Shown one piece after another: positions 9,169 to 17,505 of a stretch of 64,000 bases of DNA. Every line of letters starts with the position of its first letter. Position 1 is the first letter of the stretch. Position numbers and translations under genes: made by a program. Under the pieces are notes generated by a model. The model ran no database searches, was not told the origin of the DNA, and was given only the letters and a program-made list of their open reading frames with translations. Origin of the DNA: an uncultured Paracoccaceae bacterium (lineage in GTDB: Bacteria; Pseudomonadota; Alphaproteobacteria; Rhodobacterales; Rhodobacteraceae); NCBI GenBank assembly GCA_947487205.1, contig CANKVU010000008.1:93670-157669 (forward strand), read 5' to 3'.

Positions 9169-10356
9169 TCAGGCGGCGGCGAAACGCAGCAGCTTGATCG
9201 CGGCAAAGTCGCTTACGTCGCCGCCGACCCGCTTCGTGGCGTAGAAGAGGACATGCGGCTTGGCGCTGAAGGGATCGCGGAGAATTCGCAGGTCCGGACG
9301 CTCGGCAATCGTGTAACCTGCCCCGAAATCGCCGAACGCGATCGCGTCCGCGCCGTCCGAGATGTCGGGCATGTCCTCGGCCACCAGGACCGGATACCCC
9401 AGAAGCCTTGCCGGCTCGCCCGCCGCGAGTCCGTCGGACCATAGGAAGCGTCCGTCGGCATCCTTCATCCGGCGGACCATCCCGGTCGTGCGCGAGTTCA
9501 TCACGAAGCTCGCATTGGCCCGGTACTGGGCGCCCAGCGCATAGACCACGTCGATGATCGCATCGGCGGTCCCGATTTCCCCGTCGACGCCCGTCGCGAC
9601 GTAGCCGAGCGTTCCCCAGGTCCAGTCCGCGTCCGGTACCGCCGTGTGATCGAGGAAGCCCCGGGGTTTCTGACTGCCATCGCCGAGGATGAAGGCCGCC
9701 GCTTCCGCCCGCGCGAAGCTCTCGGCAATGCGCTGTGCAAGCCAGCCTTCGATGTCGAAAGCCGCGTCATCGAGAAGCCGCTGTGACGCTTTCGGCAGGG
9801 CCGACAATTCATGAAGCGGGATCGTGATCCGGTCGATCTGGGACGTGGCCGTTTCGGTGACGGCGCCGTTCTCGCTGGCCCAGCCCGCGCCCATCTCGGT
9901 CGTGTCGATCAGCACGTCGTACGATGTCGCCTCGACGTTGACGACGTTCGCGACCCGGCGCAGGGACGCGGTGGAACGCAGGACCGACTGCACGCTCTCG
10001 GATGTCTTGGGATCGACCAAGTAGCCGCCGTCCCCGGCCACCGTGGTGGAGAGCGCCTTGCCCTCGAGCACCAGCCCCCGCAGCCCATCATCGTCGCCCG
10101 AGCGAACGTAGTCACCGAAGGCCTTGCGGTGGGGAACCTCGGTTTCCGAGGCGGTCGCAAGGGCGGGGCGGGGCGCGGCGCGCGATTTACGATCCAGCAT
10201 TGTCACTCGCTCTTCCTGTTTCTGCAGCTTGCGGGCCATGTCCTGCTTGAAGGAGCCGAGCTCCCTCATGAAATCGCTCATCGCGGATTTCACCTCGTCG
10301 GCGGCGGTGGGCATGGCATCCCCGTCCGCCCGAGCCTTGGTCTCGGTCGTGGTCAT
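9169..10356 (-). CDS. GTA g5, major capsid protein (HK97 fold)
   Basis: 395 residues of the HK97 gp5 family. Residues 1-60 form a charged helical region (ELGSFKQDMARKLQKQEERV) of the scaffolding delta-domain type, removed by the protease in this family. The mature part follows, with VPHRKAFGDYVRSGD, GGYLVDPKTSE, ASWRR-type core strands and the C-terminal DPFSAKPHVLFYATKRVGGD. The protein builds the GTA head shell. It lies 36 bases downstream of the prohead protease, as in HK97-like phages. Confidence 0.95.
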   Translation of the reverse strand: MTTTETKARADGDAMPTAADEVKSAMSDFMRELGSFKQDMARKLQKQEERVTMLDRKSRAAPRPALATASETEVPHRKAFGDYVRSGDDDGLRGLVLEGKALSTTVAGDGGYLVDPKTSESVQSVLRSTASLRRVANVVNVEATSYDVLIDTTEMGAGWASENGAVTETATSQIDRITIPLHELSALPKASQRLLDDAAFDIEGWLAQRIAESFARAEAAAFILGDGSQKPRGFLDHTAVPDADWTWGTLGYVATGVDGEIGTADAIIDVVYALGAQYRANASFVMNSRTTGMVRRMKDADGRFLWSDGLAAGEPARLLGYPVLVAEDMPDISDGADAIAFGDFGAGYTIAERPDLRILRDPFSAKPHVLFYATKRVGGDVSDFAAIKLLRFAAA

Positions 10357-10392
10357 TTCGCTGTCCTCGATGGTGGTTCCTGTTATCCGGCC

Positions 10393-10926
10393 TCAGCCGT
10401 CAGCCAGCTCGCGGCTCGCGCTCCGCAGCGCCTCGGCCAGCGCGCGCCAGGGCGCATCCCCGCCCTTGGCACCGACCCGCGCCTCTGGAAGCATCGGAAA
10501 AGTCACAAGCGACACCTCCCAGAGTTCCACGTCCTGCAAGAGGCGTCGTCCCTGCCCGTCGCGGCCAGCCTTGCGGGTGCGATACCCGATCGAGAGTCCG
10601 TCGATGGCGCCGGCCGATACCAACGCCGCGGCCTCGGCCCCCCGCGCGGTTTCCAGGATCAGGCGGCCCCGCACATAAAGGCCGCGGTCGTCCTCCCGGA
10701 CCTCGTCCCAGACCCCGATCGGGGTGTTCGGGTCATGCTGCCACAGCATCGCCACCCGTCCGCCCCGGCGTGTGAGATCGCCCAGCCAGCGCAAATAGGC
10801 ACCCTTCTCGACGACATCGCCGCCCTGGTCCGTCGACCCGAAAAGCGAGGCATAGCCCTCGATCACATGGCCCGCCGTCAGCGTGACGTCGCCGTCCCCG
10901 GCGCAGTACTTGGTTTCGAGTTCCAT
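10393..10926 (-). CDS. GTA g4, prohead protease (HK97 family, S78)
   Basis: 177 residues. The expected landmarks are GYASLFGSTDQGGDVVEKGA at residues 24-43, the histidine in WQHDPNTPIG (H64) and the serine in DGLSIGY (S112). The family trims the delta domain of the capsid protein during head maturation. The start has an AAGGG site seven bases upstream. It begins 12 bases after the portal stop, so the small g3.5 gene found at this junction in R. capsulatus is absent. Confidence 0.94.
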   Translation of the reverse strand: MELETKYCAGDGDVTLTAGHVIEGYASLFGSTDQGGDVVEKGAYLRWLGDLTRRGGRVAMLWQHDPNTPIGVWDEVREDDRGLYVRGRLILETARGAEAAALVSAGAIDGLSIGYRTRKAGRDGQGRRLLQDVELWEVSLVTFPMLPEARVGAKGGDAPWRALAEALRSASRELADG

Positions 10927-10938
10927 CGCTGTACCCTT

Positions 10939-12102
10939 TCAATCCTCGGCGACGGGAAGCCCCAGAAGCGACCGCTTCTCGGCATCCGTCAGGAAATCGG
11001 CATCGGCCACGCGGGCCCACTGGGCGTCCCGTTCCGCGACGAGCGCCGGGACCTGATCGAGGTCGATCCGCATCGACAGGGGCGCGGAGTCGAATGCGCC
11101 CAGCCAGTGGGCGAGCGCGGCGGCGACACGGTTGGCCAGGGGCAGCACCGTCAGGCGATAGAATGCCCTGTTGGCCTCGGCGTAATTCGCATAGGTCGCA
11201 TCGCCAGGAATCCCGAGCAGCATGGGCGGCACGCCGAAGGCCAGGGCGATCTCCCGTGCGGCGGCCTCCTTGGTCTTCTGGAACTCCATGTCCGACGGGG
11301 AGAAGCCCATCGGCTTCCAGTCCAGCCCCCCCTCCAACAACATGGGACGCCCGGCGTTCCGCGCCCCCTGGTGATGGGTTTCGAGTTCCACGACCAGACG
11401 ATCGTACTGTTCGGGGCTCAACATCCCATCGCCACCGTGAAACACGATCGCTCCGGACGGCCGCGCCGCGTTGTCCAGAAGCGCCTTGGACCAACGCGAG
11501 GCTGAATTGTGCACGTCCATCGCCGAAGCGGCGGCATGGATCGGTGACAGGCCGTAATGGTCATCCTGGGGGTGAAAGCTTTTGACGTGACAGATCGGCG
11601 AGAGCCCCTCCGAAAGCGAGAACCGGTGCTCGCGCCCGCCGACGGTGTACACGTAGGCCACGGGCCAGCCATCCGCCCCGGGAACCACCGCCATCCGTTC
11701 CGACCGGAGCACGTGCAGTTCGAAGGGCAACCCGCCTGCACCCACGGCCTCAACATACCCGTTACCCGTCAGGAGGATCTGGCCGTAGAGAGATTCGAGC
11801 AGTTCGGCCTGTCCCTGCCCGCCGTTCGGCCGTGCCATCAGGTCGAGGACGGGATGTGTGTCCATCCGACCGCCCTCTGCCTCCAGGATCAGGGGCAGGG
11901 TAGCGGCCGCCTCCGCGATCATCTTGACCGAACGGAAGACGACCGGGTTCCCGAGAAAGCCGTTGCGCGTCAGCGATGTCGTGTCACGCCCACTCCACGC
12001 TACGCGGCCGGAGCCGCTATAGGCGATGGCGGGGGCCGACAGGCCGCCGACGGCGCTCGCTTTCGTCTCCTCGGAATTCGCTCGTTTCAGGAACTGAAAC
12101 AT
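10939..12102 (-). CDS. GTA g3, HK97-type portal protein
   Basis: 387 residues. The segments NPVVFRSVKMIAEAAATLPL, LTGNGYVEAVG, SPIHAAASAMDVHN and REIALAFGVPPMLLGIPGDA are hallmarks of HK97-family portals. The dodecameric portal forms the DNA entry and exit channel at one head vertex and docks the terminase. The ATG at 12102 (MFQFLKR) has a GAGGAG site and lies 19 bases after the terminase stop. An upstream in-frame TTG/ATG stretch inside the terminase gene is not needed. Confidence 0.95.
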   Translation of the reverse strand: MFQFLKRANSEETKASAVGGLSAPAIAYSGSGRVAWSGRDTTSLTRNGFLGNPVVFRSVKMIAEAAATLPLILEAEGGRMDTHPVLDLMARPNGGQGQAELLESLYGQILLTGNGYVEAVGAGGLPFELHVLRSERMAVVPGADGWPVAYVYTVGGREHRFSLSEGLSPICHVKSFHPQDDHYGLSPIHAAASAMDVHNSASRWSKALLDNAARPSGAIVFHGGDGMLSPEQYDRLVVELETHHQGARNAGRPMLLEGGLDWKPMGFSPSDMEFQKTKEAAAREIALAFGVPPMLLGIPGDATYANYAEANRAFYRLTVLPLANRVAAALAHWLGAFDSAPLSMRIDLDQVPALVAERDAQWARVADADFLTDAEKRSLLGLPVAED

Positions 12103-12121
12103 TCGCCGCTCCTCTTCCGCC

Positions 12122-13468
12122 TCACAGGCTTCGCACACCCGGTCTGCGGGGCGTGTTCATCAATTCGCTCAGCGCCCAGACCAGGGCGTCGACCCGATCG
12201 GGCGACCCCTCGCCTTGGAAGCCCCGGACAGACATCAGCGCCATCTGATCCTCCAGCGCGGACAACCCGTCCAAGTGCAAAACCCGCCCCTGCTCGTAGA
12301 GAGCCGCCACCGGTTCCGCTCTGGAGACCTTGCCCCGGGAGGCGTGAACGCCTCTGTAAGGTACCGAACGGTCGATTTGCCTCAGCAACGCCTCGACCAG
12401 ATCACCGCCCTGATTGACTTCGGCGACGATCCTGTCGGCTGCATGACGCTCGAAGGCGGAGATCGCGGCGTGGGCCCACCCGACGGGCGTCGCACCCGCC
12501 ACGCTCGCATCCTCCAAGACGACGTACCGAGAGCGACCGGGATCGGCACCGGCGACCACGATCCCGCACATGTCGGACCGCGGCCCGCCCGAGACGGGCG
12601 GGTCCACGGCGACCACCACGCGGCCCAATTCCGGCACTTCCCCCATCCGGCATCGGGCCAGCAGGTCCGCGCTCCACAGCGCGCCCTCCACGTCCTCCAG
12701 CAGACGGCCATCGATCTCCTGAGCGCCGAGCCGGGTATTGGCATAGCGCTCCGTCACTTCCGCCAGGAAGGACGGGGCTAGGTTCGCACGGTTCGCGGAT
12801 GTCGGAGCGGTGGTCAGGACGGTCGATGAACTTGCCAGAATCCGCTTCAAAACGGGCACGTTGCGCGGAGTCGTGGTGACGCAGGATCGGGGTGCCGTTC
12901 CCAGCCGCAGGCAAAACTGCAACATGTCCCAGGCCTCTTCGCCACGGCGCCATTTGCCGAGTTCGTCGGCCCATGCCGCGTCGAATTGCGGCCCGCGCAA
13001 TGCTTCCGGATCCTGCGCGGAGAACACCTGCGCGACCGCTCCGTTCTGCCAGCGCAGCCGACGACGTCCCGCTTCCCAGGTCGGAACACGATCAGGCGGC
13101 GAACAGGCGAGGATTCCCGAATCCCCGAAAACCATCACGTCGCGCGCCTGATCATAGGTCTCGCCGACCAAGGCAAGACGACGCGCGCGCCCCGGATCCA
13201 GGGGGCATGGGCCCTCCACCATGGTCCGGACCCATTCGCTTCCCGCGCGTGTCTTGCCCGCTCCCCTGCCGCCCATGATCACCCATGTCCGCCAATCCCC
13301 CGCGGGTGGCACCTGGTGGTCCAACGCCCAGAAGCGGAACAGGTACGGGAGCGCCGCCAGGGCAGACCCGCTCAGCGTTTCAAGGAACTTCGTCTCCGTG
13401 GAACGCGGTGCGGAGGCGATCCAGGCGGCCGCGGACTTCCTCTTCGGCTTGCCGGAGGTCAACGGCAT
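12122..13468 (-). CDS. GTA g2, large terminase subunit
   Basis: 448 residues. The N-terminal ATPase carries Walker A GGRGAGKT (66-73), followed by ETYDQARDVMV and the acidic Walker B-like FDAAWADELGKW. The C-terminal RNase H-like nuclease has VVVAVDPPVSGG and the later RIVAEVNQGGD. The enzyme packages DNA through the portal. In GTAs it does so without sequence specificity, filling heads with about 4 kb of host DNA (family knowledge). The start at 13468 lies 89 bases inside g1 and lacks a clear ribosome site. It is kept because the text LPYLFRFWALDHQ and the preceding helix fit GTA terminases and no better start lies downstream. Confidence 0.93.
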   Translation of the reverse strand: MPLTSGKPKRKSAAAWIASAPRSTETKFLETLSGSALAALPYLFRFWALDHQVPPAGDWRTWVIMGGRGAGKTRAGSEWVRTMVEGPCPLDPGRARRLALVGETYDQARDVMVFGDSGILACSPPDRVPTWEAGRRRLRWQNGAVAQVFSAQDPEALRGPQFDAAWADELGKWRRGEEAWDMLQFCLRLGTAPRSCVTTTPRNVPVLKRILASSSTVLTTAPTSANRANLAPSFLAEVTERYANTRLGAQEIDGRLLEDVEGALWSADLLARCRMGEVPELGRVVVAVDPPVSGGPRSDMCGIVVAGADPGRSRYVVLEDASVAGATPVGWAHAAISAFERHAADRIVAEVNQGGDLVEALLRQIDRSVPYRGVHASRGKVSRAEPVAALYEQGRVLHLDGLSALEDQMALMSVRGFQGEGSPDRVDALVWALSELMNTPRRPGVRSL

Positions 13469-13724
13469 GGGTGCAGGCCGTTCCGGAATGCGACCGCCTG
13501 ATCTCATCCAGCTTCTTCCTCTCGTCGAATACCACCTGAACTGCCCTGTGAACTCCAACCAGGGCCCGTCGAACCTCGGACTCCGGCATCCCGGTATCTC
13601 CCGCTTCGAGTTGCCGGCGAATATCGACGAGGGCTCTCATCACCCCGCGGAAATGCTGCTCCGCGGCAGCCACCATCTCCCGGGCAAGATCTTCCTCGTC
13701 CTCGTTTGCGGGATCGTCGCCCAT
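13380..13724 (-). CDS. GTA g1, small terminase subunit
   Basis: 114 residues, acidic and helical. It begins MGDDPANEDEEDLAREM, continues with a long amphipathic helix, and has EVRRALVGVHRAVQVVFDER and a C-terminal charged helix. In R. capsulatus gp1 has been assigned as the small terminase that brings DNA to the large subunit. The ATG at 13724 has a GGGGA site a few bases upstream. As the first gene of the cluster it marks the start of the GTA operon. Its 3' end overlaps the terminase gene by 89 bases. Sequence identity in this family is low, so the call leans on position. Confidence 0.82.
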   Translation of the reverse strand: MGDDPANEDEEDLAREMVAAAEQHFRGVMRALVDIRRQLEAGDTGMPESEVRRALVGVHRAVQVVFDERKKLDEIRRSHSGTACTHAVDLRQAEEEVRGRLDRLRTAFHGDEVP

Positions 13725-14408
13725 ACATCCCCGTCCTCGTCGCTGCTCACATCGCAGTGCCGGTAAACGGGAATTCCCGTATCCAGCCCTTCTCACAGGC
13801 TGCGGGCGTCGCGTTACATCTACCCTTGCCCACCGAACGCTTGCCAAATGAGCACCCGCCACCGAGATGCATTGCGCGCCACCGAGGCGCCCCGGCGTAA
13901 GAGATTTCGCGCCGGCAGATGATGCAGCTTAGTTTGCTTCCCATGGGCGGCACGGCCGAACCAAATATCCGCGTGCGTGGCGGAGAGAACGGCAATCGCA
14001 TCTTCTTGGACCCCTGCAAGCCCTAGCAGGGGCACCCGCTGGACCTCTTGCATGGCTTGCTGCCCCGCCTAACTGGGCGGGATTGCCCAAGTGATACGTC
14101 GCGCGCTCGTGAGATCCTGTCGGAGGATAGTTTCACGCCGGGATCCGCGAATGGTCCAGTGCAAAGACCGAACTGAGGCCCAGCGTGGCAGGGCGCGAAC
14201 GCCTCGATGGGTGCCTTCTGCAGCCGCGCAATCGTTCGGCACGGCGTTCGCGCGGGCCCCAATCTCTACAGTGCAAACGTACTGCGATTACAATGCCGCG
14301 TCTTGACCGCGCCTTCGACACTCCCCGGCACAAAGGTATACAGGCATGATCGCTGGCCGGATCATGAAGTAAAATCCGAATCCGAACCGCGCTGGAGGCC
14401 TACCGGCA
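13725..14408. other. 684-bp region between mltG and the GTA cluster, probable GTA promoter/leader
   Basis: No convincing gene is seen. The sequence is less GC-biased than its surroundings. It holds three inverted repeats between 14011 and 14081: CCCCTGC/GCAGGGG (14011-14032), GCAAGCC/GGCTTGC (14016-14060) and CCCGCC/GGCGGG (14064-14081). The first two are mutually exclusive, as in alternative RNA folds. A minus-strand open frame of up to 90 codons (13747-14019) ends 22 bases before g1. Its core has five cysteines, including CIIC, but uses codons such as CTA, AGA, ATA and TCA that the neighbours avoid, so I do not call it a gene. The GTA promoter is expected here, but I cannot place a -10/-35 pair with confidence. 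Confidence 0.5.
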
Positions 14409-15563
14409 TCACTGCCCCGCGTTGTTCGCCTCGATTTCCCGCCAACGCGCCACGTTCTCGTTGTGCTCGGCGAGGGTCTCAGCGAAGGCGTGCCCGCCGC
14501 TTCCATCCGCGACGAAGTAAAGATAATCCGTCGCCGCAGGTGACATGGCGGCCGTAATCGCATCGACACCCGGGTTGGCAATCGGCGTCGGGGGCAATCC
14601 GTCGATGACATAGGTATTGTAAGGCGTCTCGGCATCGAGCTCGCTCCGCCTAAGGCCGCGCCCCAGGACGCCCTCACCCCCGGTGATGCCATAGATCACC
14701 GTCGGATCGGTCTGAAGGCGCATGCCCTGCTTCAGCCGGTTGACGAAGACGCTCGCTACAACCTCCCGCTCCTCGGGGACCCCCGTCTCCTTCTCGACGA
14801 TGGAGGCCATCACGAGCGCCTCCTCTGGCGTATCGTAGGGGAGGTCGTCATCTCGCTCCTCCCAGGCGGCGGCTAGACGTTCCTCCTGCCGCGTCTCCAT
14901 CCGGGAAAGGATGTCCGAGCGGCTCGCACCCGATGACAGCTCGTAGCTGTCGGGAGCAAGGCGGCCTTCGGGCGGAACCTCCGAAACCTCGCCTTCGAGA
15001 AAATCGGCGGCCCGTAGTGCGTCGACGATCTGCCAACTCGTCACACCCTCGGCCACCGCGATGCGGTAGCGGGTATCGGACAGGTCGCGCGCATCGCGGT
15101 AGAGATCCGGCACCTCGGCGACGGCGGGGTCGAACTCGACGCCGACGGCGAACTGCCCGGTCGACGGGTCCAGTTCGCGAATCTCGATCTCCTTCGCGTT
15201 CACCCCGATCCTGTAGACGATTTCGGTGCCACAGGTGCTTTGCCCTCCGCGCGTGACGATATCGACGATCTCCTCCATCGAGGCGTTCTCGGGGATGAGA
15301 AAGCTACCGGCCTTCAGCGCCTCCGACCTGTCGGTATAGTCCGCGCCGATACGAAAGATCTGGGCCGACGAGACGGCCTCCTGGGCGGCAAGGTTCTCGG
15401 AAACACCGCGGATGGACGATCCGGGTTCGACCCGCAGGCACATGGCCTGCGCGAGCGGCCCCGTGGAAGTATAGGCGTGAATTCCCCAGCCGATCACGCT
15501 CGCCAACATCACCAGTCCGACGATCAGCAACGTCAAACCGTTGGAGGCGACATGCCGCCACAT
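14409..15563 (-). CDS. mltG: endolytic murein transglycosylase MltG
   Basis: 384 residues. One N-terminal membrane anchor (residues 10-30, LTLLIVGLVMLASVIGWGI) is followed by a periplasmic LysM-like region and the YceG catalytic domain. The catalytic glutamate is E257 in ASIVEKETG, and the downstream NRLKQGMRLQTDPTVIYG and SELDAETPYNTYVIDGLPPTPI are signature blocks. MltG cuts nascent glycan strands near the membrane and so sets chain length. The start overlaps the fabF stop (TGATG), so the two are cotranscribed. The same fabF-mltG pairing occurs in many alphaproteobacteria. Confidence 0.96.
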   Translation of the reverse strand: MWRHVASNGLTLLIVGLVMLASVIGWGIHAYTSTGPLAQAMCLRVEPGSSIRGVSENLAAQEAVSSAQIFRIGADYTDRSEALKAGSFLIPENASMEEIVDIVTRGGQSTCGTEIVYRIGVNAKEIEIRELDPSTGQFAVGVEFDPAVAEVPDLYRDARDLSDTRYRIAVAEGVTSWQIVDALRAADFLEGEVSEVPPEGRLAPDSYELSSGASRSDILSRMETRQEERLAAAWEERDDDLPYDTPEEALVMASIVEKETGVPEEREVVASVFVNRLKQGMRLQTDPTVIYGITGGEGVLGRGLRRSELDAETPYNTYVIDGLPPTPIANPGVDAITAAMSPAATDYLYFVADGSGGHAFAETLAEHNENVARWREIEANNAGQ

Positions 15564-16825
15564 CAGCCGTCGACCCGGCGGAGGATGAGAGCCGCGTTGG
15601 TCCCGCCGAAGCCGAATGAGTTCGACAACGCCACGTCGATCCGGCGATCGACCTTCTTCATCGGCGCCAGATCGATGATCGCATCCTCCGGGGGGTTCTT
15701 CAGGTTCAACGTCGGCGGTGCGACCTGATCGCGGATCGCCAATGCCGAGAAGATCGCCTCGACCGCGCCCGCCGCGCCGAGCAGATGCCCGATCGCCGAC
15801 TTCGTGGATGACATCGTGGCCGCGCCTGCCCGATCGCCCAGAAGGCGCTGTACTGCACCCATCTCGATCGTATCGGCCATCGTGGACGTTCCGTGCGCGT
15901 TCACATAGTCGATCTCGCCCGCATCAATTCCGGCGCGGGACACCGCGGCTCGCATCGCGCGCTCCGCGCCCTCGTGGTTCGGTGCCGGGGCGGTGATGTG
16001 ATGGGCGTCACCCGACAACCCGTAGCCGATGATCTCGGCATAGATCGTGGCGCCTCGCGCCTTGGCGCGTTCGTATTCCTCGAGAACGACGACGCCGGCC
16101 CCCTCGCCCATGACGAATCCGTCGCGTTCGGAATCCCAGGGGCGACTTGCTTTCTGGGGATCGTCCTTGAACTTGGTCGAAAGGGCCTTGCAGGCATTGA
16201 AACCGGCGATCCCGACCTCGCAGATCGCACTTTCCGACCCGCCCGCGACCATCACATCCGCATCCCCCAACTGGATCAGGCGCGACGCGTCGCCGATTGC
16301 GTGCGCCCCGGTCGAACAAGCCGTCACGACCGCATGGTTCGGACCCTTGTAGCCGTACTTGATGGAGACCTGCCCGCTTATGAGATTGATCAGCGACCCC
16401 GGAATGAAGAACGGCGAAACGCGACGGGGCCCCTTCTCGTGGATCATCACCGCGGTCTCGGCGATCGATTGAAGCCCGCCTATCCCGGACCCGATCATCA
16501 CCCCGATCCGCTCCGCATCCGCGCTTCCCCGAGCGTCGAGGCCGGCATCCGCAATGGCCTGGTCGGCCGCTGCCATGCCGAGCTGGATGAATCTGTCGAC
16601 CTTGCGCTGTTCCTTCGGTTCCAGCCAGTCATCGGCGTTGAACGTCCCGTCCGAGCCATCGCCCTCGGGAACCTCGCAGGCATAGGTCGTCGCGAGTTTC
16701 GATGCATCGAAACTCCGAATGGTTCCCGCGCCCGAACGTCCCTCAAGCAAGCGGTTCCACGTCTCGTCGACACCGCAGGCCAGCGGAGTGACCATGCCCA
16801 TCCCGGAAATGACTACGCGCCGCAT
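15563..16825 (-). CDS. fabF: 3-oxoacyl-ACP synthase II (KAS II)
   Basis: 420 residues, full length for FabF. The thiolase-fold catalytic triad is complete: Cys170 in TACSTG, His311 in NAHGTST and His347 in SAIGHLLGAAG, with the C-terminal NSFGFGGTNA. The enzyme condenses malonyl-ACP with acyl-ACP in fatty-acid elongation and controls cis-vaccenate content in proteobacteria. It lies downstream of acpP but is separated from it by a strong terminator (17061-17092), so it probably has its own promoter in the 16826-17060 gap, where I cannot identify the boxes. Confidence 0.97.
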   Translation of the reverse strand: MRRVVISGMGMVTPLACGVDETWNRLLEGRSGAGTIRSFDASKLATTYACEVPEGDGSDGTFNADDWLEPKEQRKVDRFIQLGMAAADQAIADAGLDARGSADAERIGVMIGSGIGGLQSIAETAVMIHEKGPRRVSPFFIPGSLINLISGQVSIKYGYKGPNHAVVTACSTGAHAIGDASRLIQLGDADVMVAGGSESAICEVGIAGFNACKALSTKFKDDPQKASRPWDSERDGFVMGEGAGVVVLEEYERAKARGATIYAEIIGYGLSGDAHHITAPAPNHEGAERAMRAAVSRAGIDAGEIDYVNAHGTSTMADTIEMGAVQRLLGDRAGAATMSSTKSAIGHLLGAAGAVEAIFSALAIRDQVAPPTLNLKNPPEDAIIDLAPMKKVDRRIDVALSNSFGFGGTNAALILRRVDG

Positions 16826-17060
16826 ACCGTACCGCCCTGCTATCTATCGTGCCCAAGCCTGATACACGCCGTGTCCCAAGGTTGAAAGACCCGGCGATCC
16901 GCCCGCCCCGCATGTCCGTCAACCGTATCCCTGCCGGGAATCGTCTGAGGACGGAAATCCGAGGGCATCGCTTGCTGATCAGGCCTGCCGATGCCGCCCC
17001 TCCGGGAAACCCAGCGACGAACCGAGCTGCGTCTGGACGTTCACGCGAACCGCAAAACAA

Positions 17061-17092
17061 GTCGGGCGCGATCCGCAAGGATCGCGCCCGAC
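17061..17092 (-). terminator. intrinsic terminator of acpP
   Basis: Perfect 14-bp stem: GTCGGGCGCGATCC at 17061-17074 pairs with 17079-17092 around a GCAA (minus strand TTGC) tetraloop. On the minus strand it is followed by TTGTTTTG. It lies 26 bases after the acpP stop and separates acpP, which is needed at a very high level, from fabF. Confidence 0.9.
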
Positions 17093-17118
17093 AGAAAGAG
17101 GTTGGATCGCAAGACCGT

Positions 17119-17358
17119 TCAGGTCGCTTCCTTGATGTAATCCACGGCATCGCCGAACGTCTGGATCTTTTCGGCGGCATCATCCGGGATCTCGATCCCG
17201 AATTCCTCTTCGAATGCCATGACCAGTTCGACCGTATCGAGGCTGTCCGCGCCGAGATCGTCAATGAAGGAGGCGTTCCGGGTCACCTTCTCCTCCTCGA
17301 CGCCGAGATGCTCGACTACCTTCTTCCTGACGCGCTCTTCGATATCGCCGTCGCTCAT
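17119..17358 (-). CDS. acpP: acyl carrier protein
   Basis: 79 residues, small and acidic. The phosphopantetheine attachment site is DSL (Ser39 in [11 protein letters not shown]). The sequence closely follows the AcpP family: [20 protein letters not shown] and the C-terminal [10 protein letters not shown]. It carries growing acyl chains for fatty-acid, lipid A and lipoate synthesis. It lies between fabG and fabF, the usual fab order, with its own leader of 147 bases from fabG and a strong terminator after it. Confidence 0.98.
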   Translation of the reverse strand: MSDGDIEERVRKKVVEHLGVEEEKVTRNASFIDDLGADSLDTVELVMAFEEEFGIEIPDDAAEKIQTFGDAVDYIKEAT

Positions 17359-17505
17359 GTCTCATCCTTCTCTTTCGGGATATCCCGCTCACTGTCCGCC
17401 CACGGGGGCAAGTCTCGTCCCGGCCAATCCTGTGCGAATGGCTCCGAAATGGTGGGCCGCCTATAGCATACCGTCAAACCATGGCAAACGGTTTCGCCCG
17501 CCGGT

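Larger units (their letters stand above)
209..13724 (-). mobile_element. RcGTA-like gene transfer agent structural gene cluster (g1 to g15)
   Basis: Sixteen consecutive minus-strand genes follow the gene order of the Rhodobacter capsulatus GTA: small terminase, large terminase, portal, prohead protease, major capsid, connector, stopper, tail terminator, tail tube, two chaperone-type proteins, tape measure, distal tail, hub, NlpC/P60 peptidase and the giant host-contact protein. Most junctions are ATGA or TGATG overlaps, so the cluster should be one transcript. All frames are intact, with no stop or frameshift seen. No integrase, repressor, lysis gene, replication gene or att-like repeat is present, which fits a domesticated GTA rather than an active prophage. 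The RcGTA g3.5 gene has no counterpart. Head spikes, tail fibre, lysis genes and the activator GafA are encoded elsewhere in known GTA hosts and are not in this window. Confidence 0.93.

Noticed and set aside
9811..11505. 564-codon plus-strand open frame antisense to capsid, protease and portal genes
   Set aside because: Shadow of the minus-strand GTA genes, with no ribosome site and no domain.
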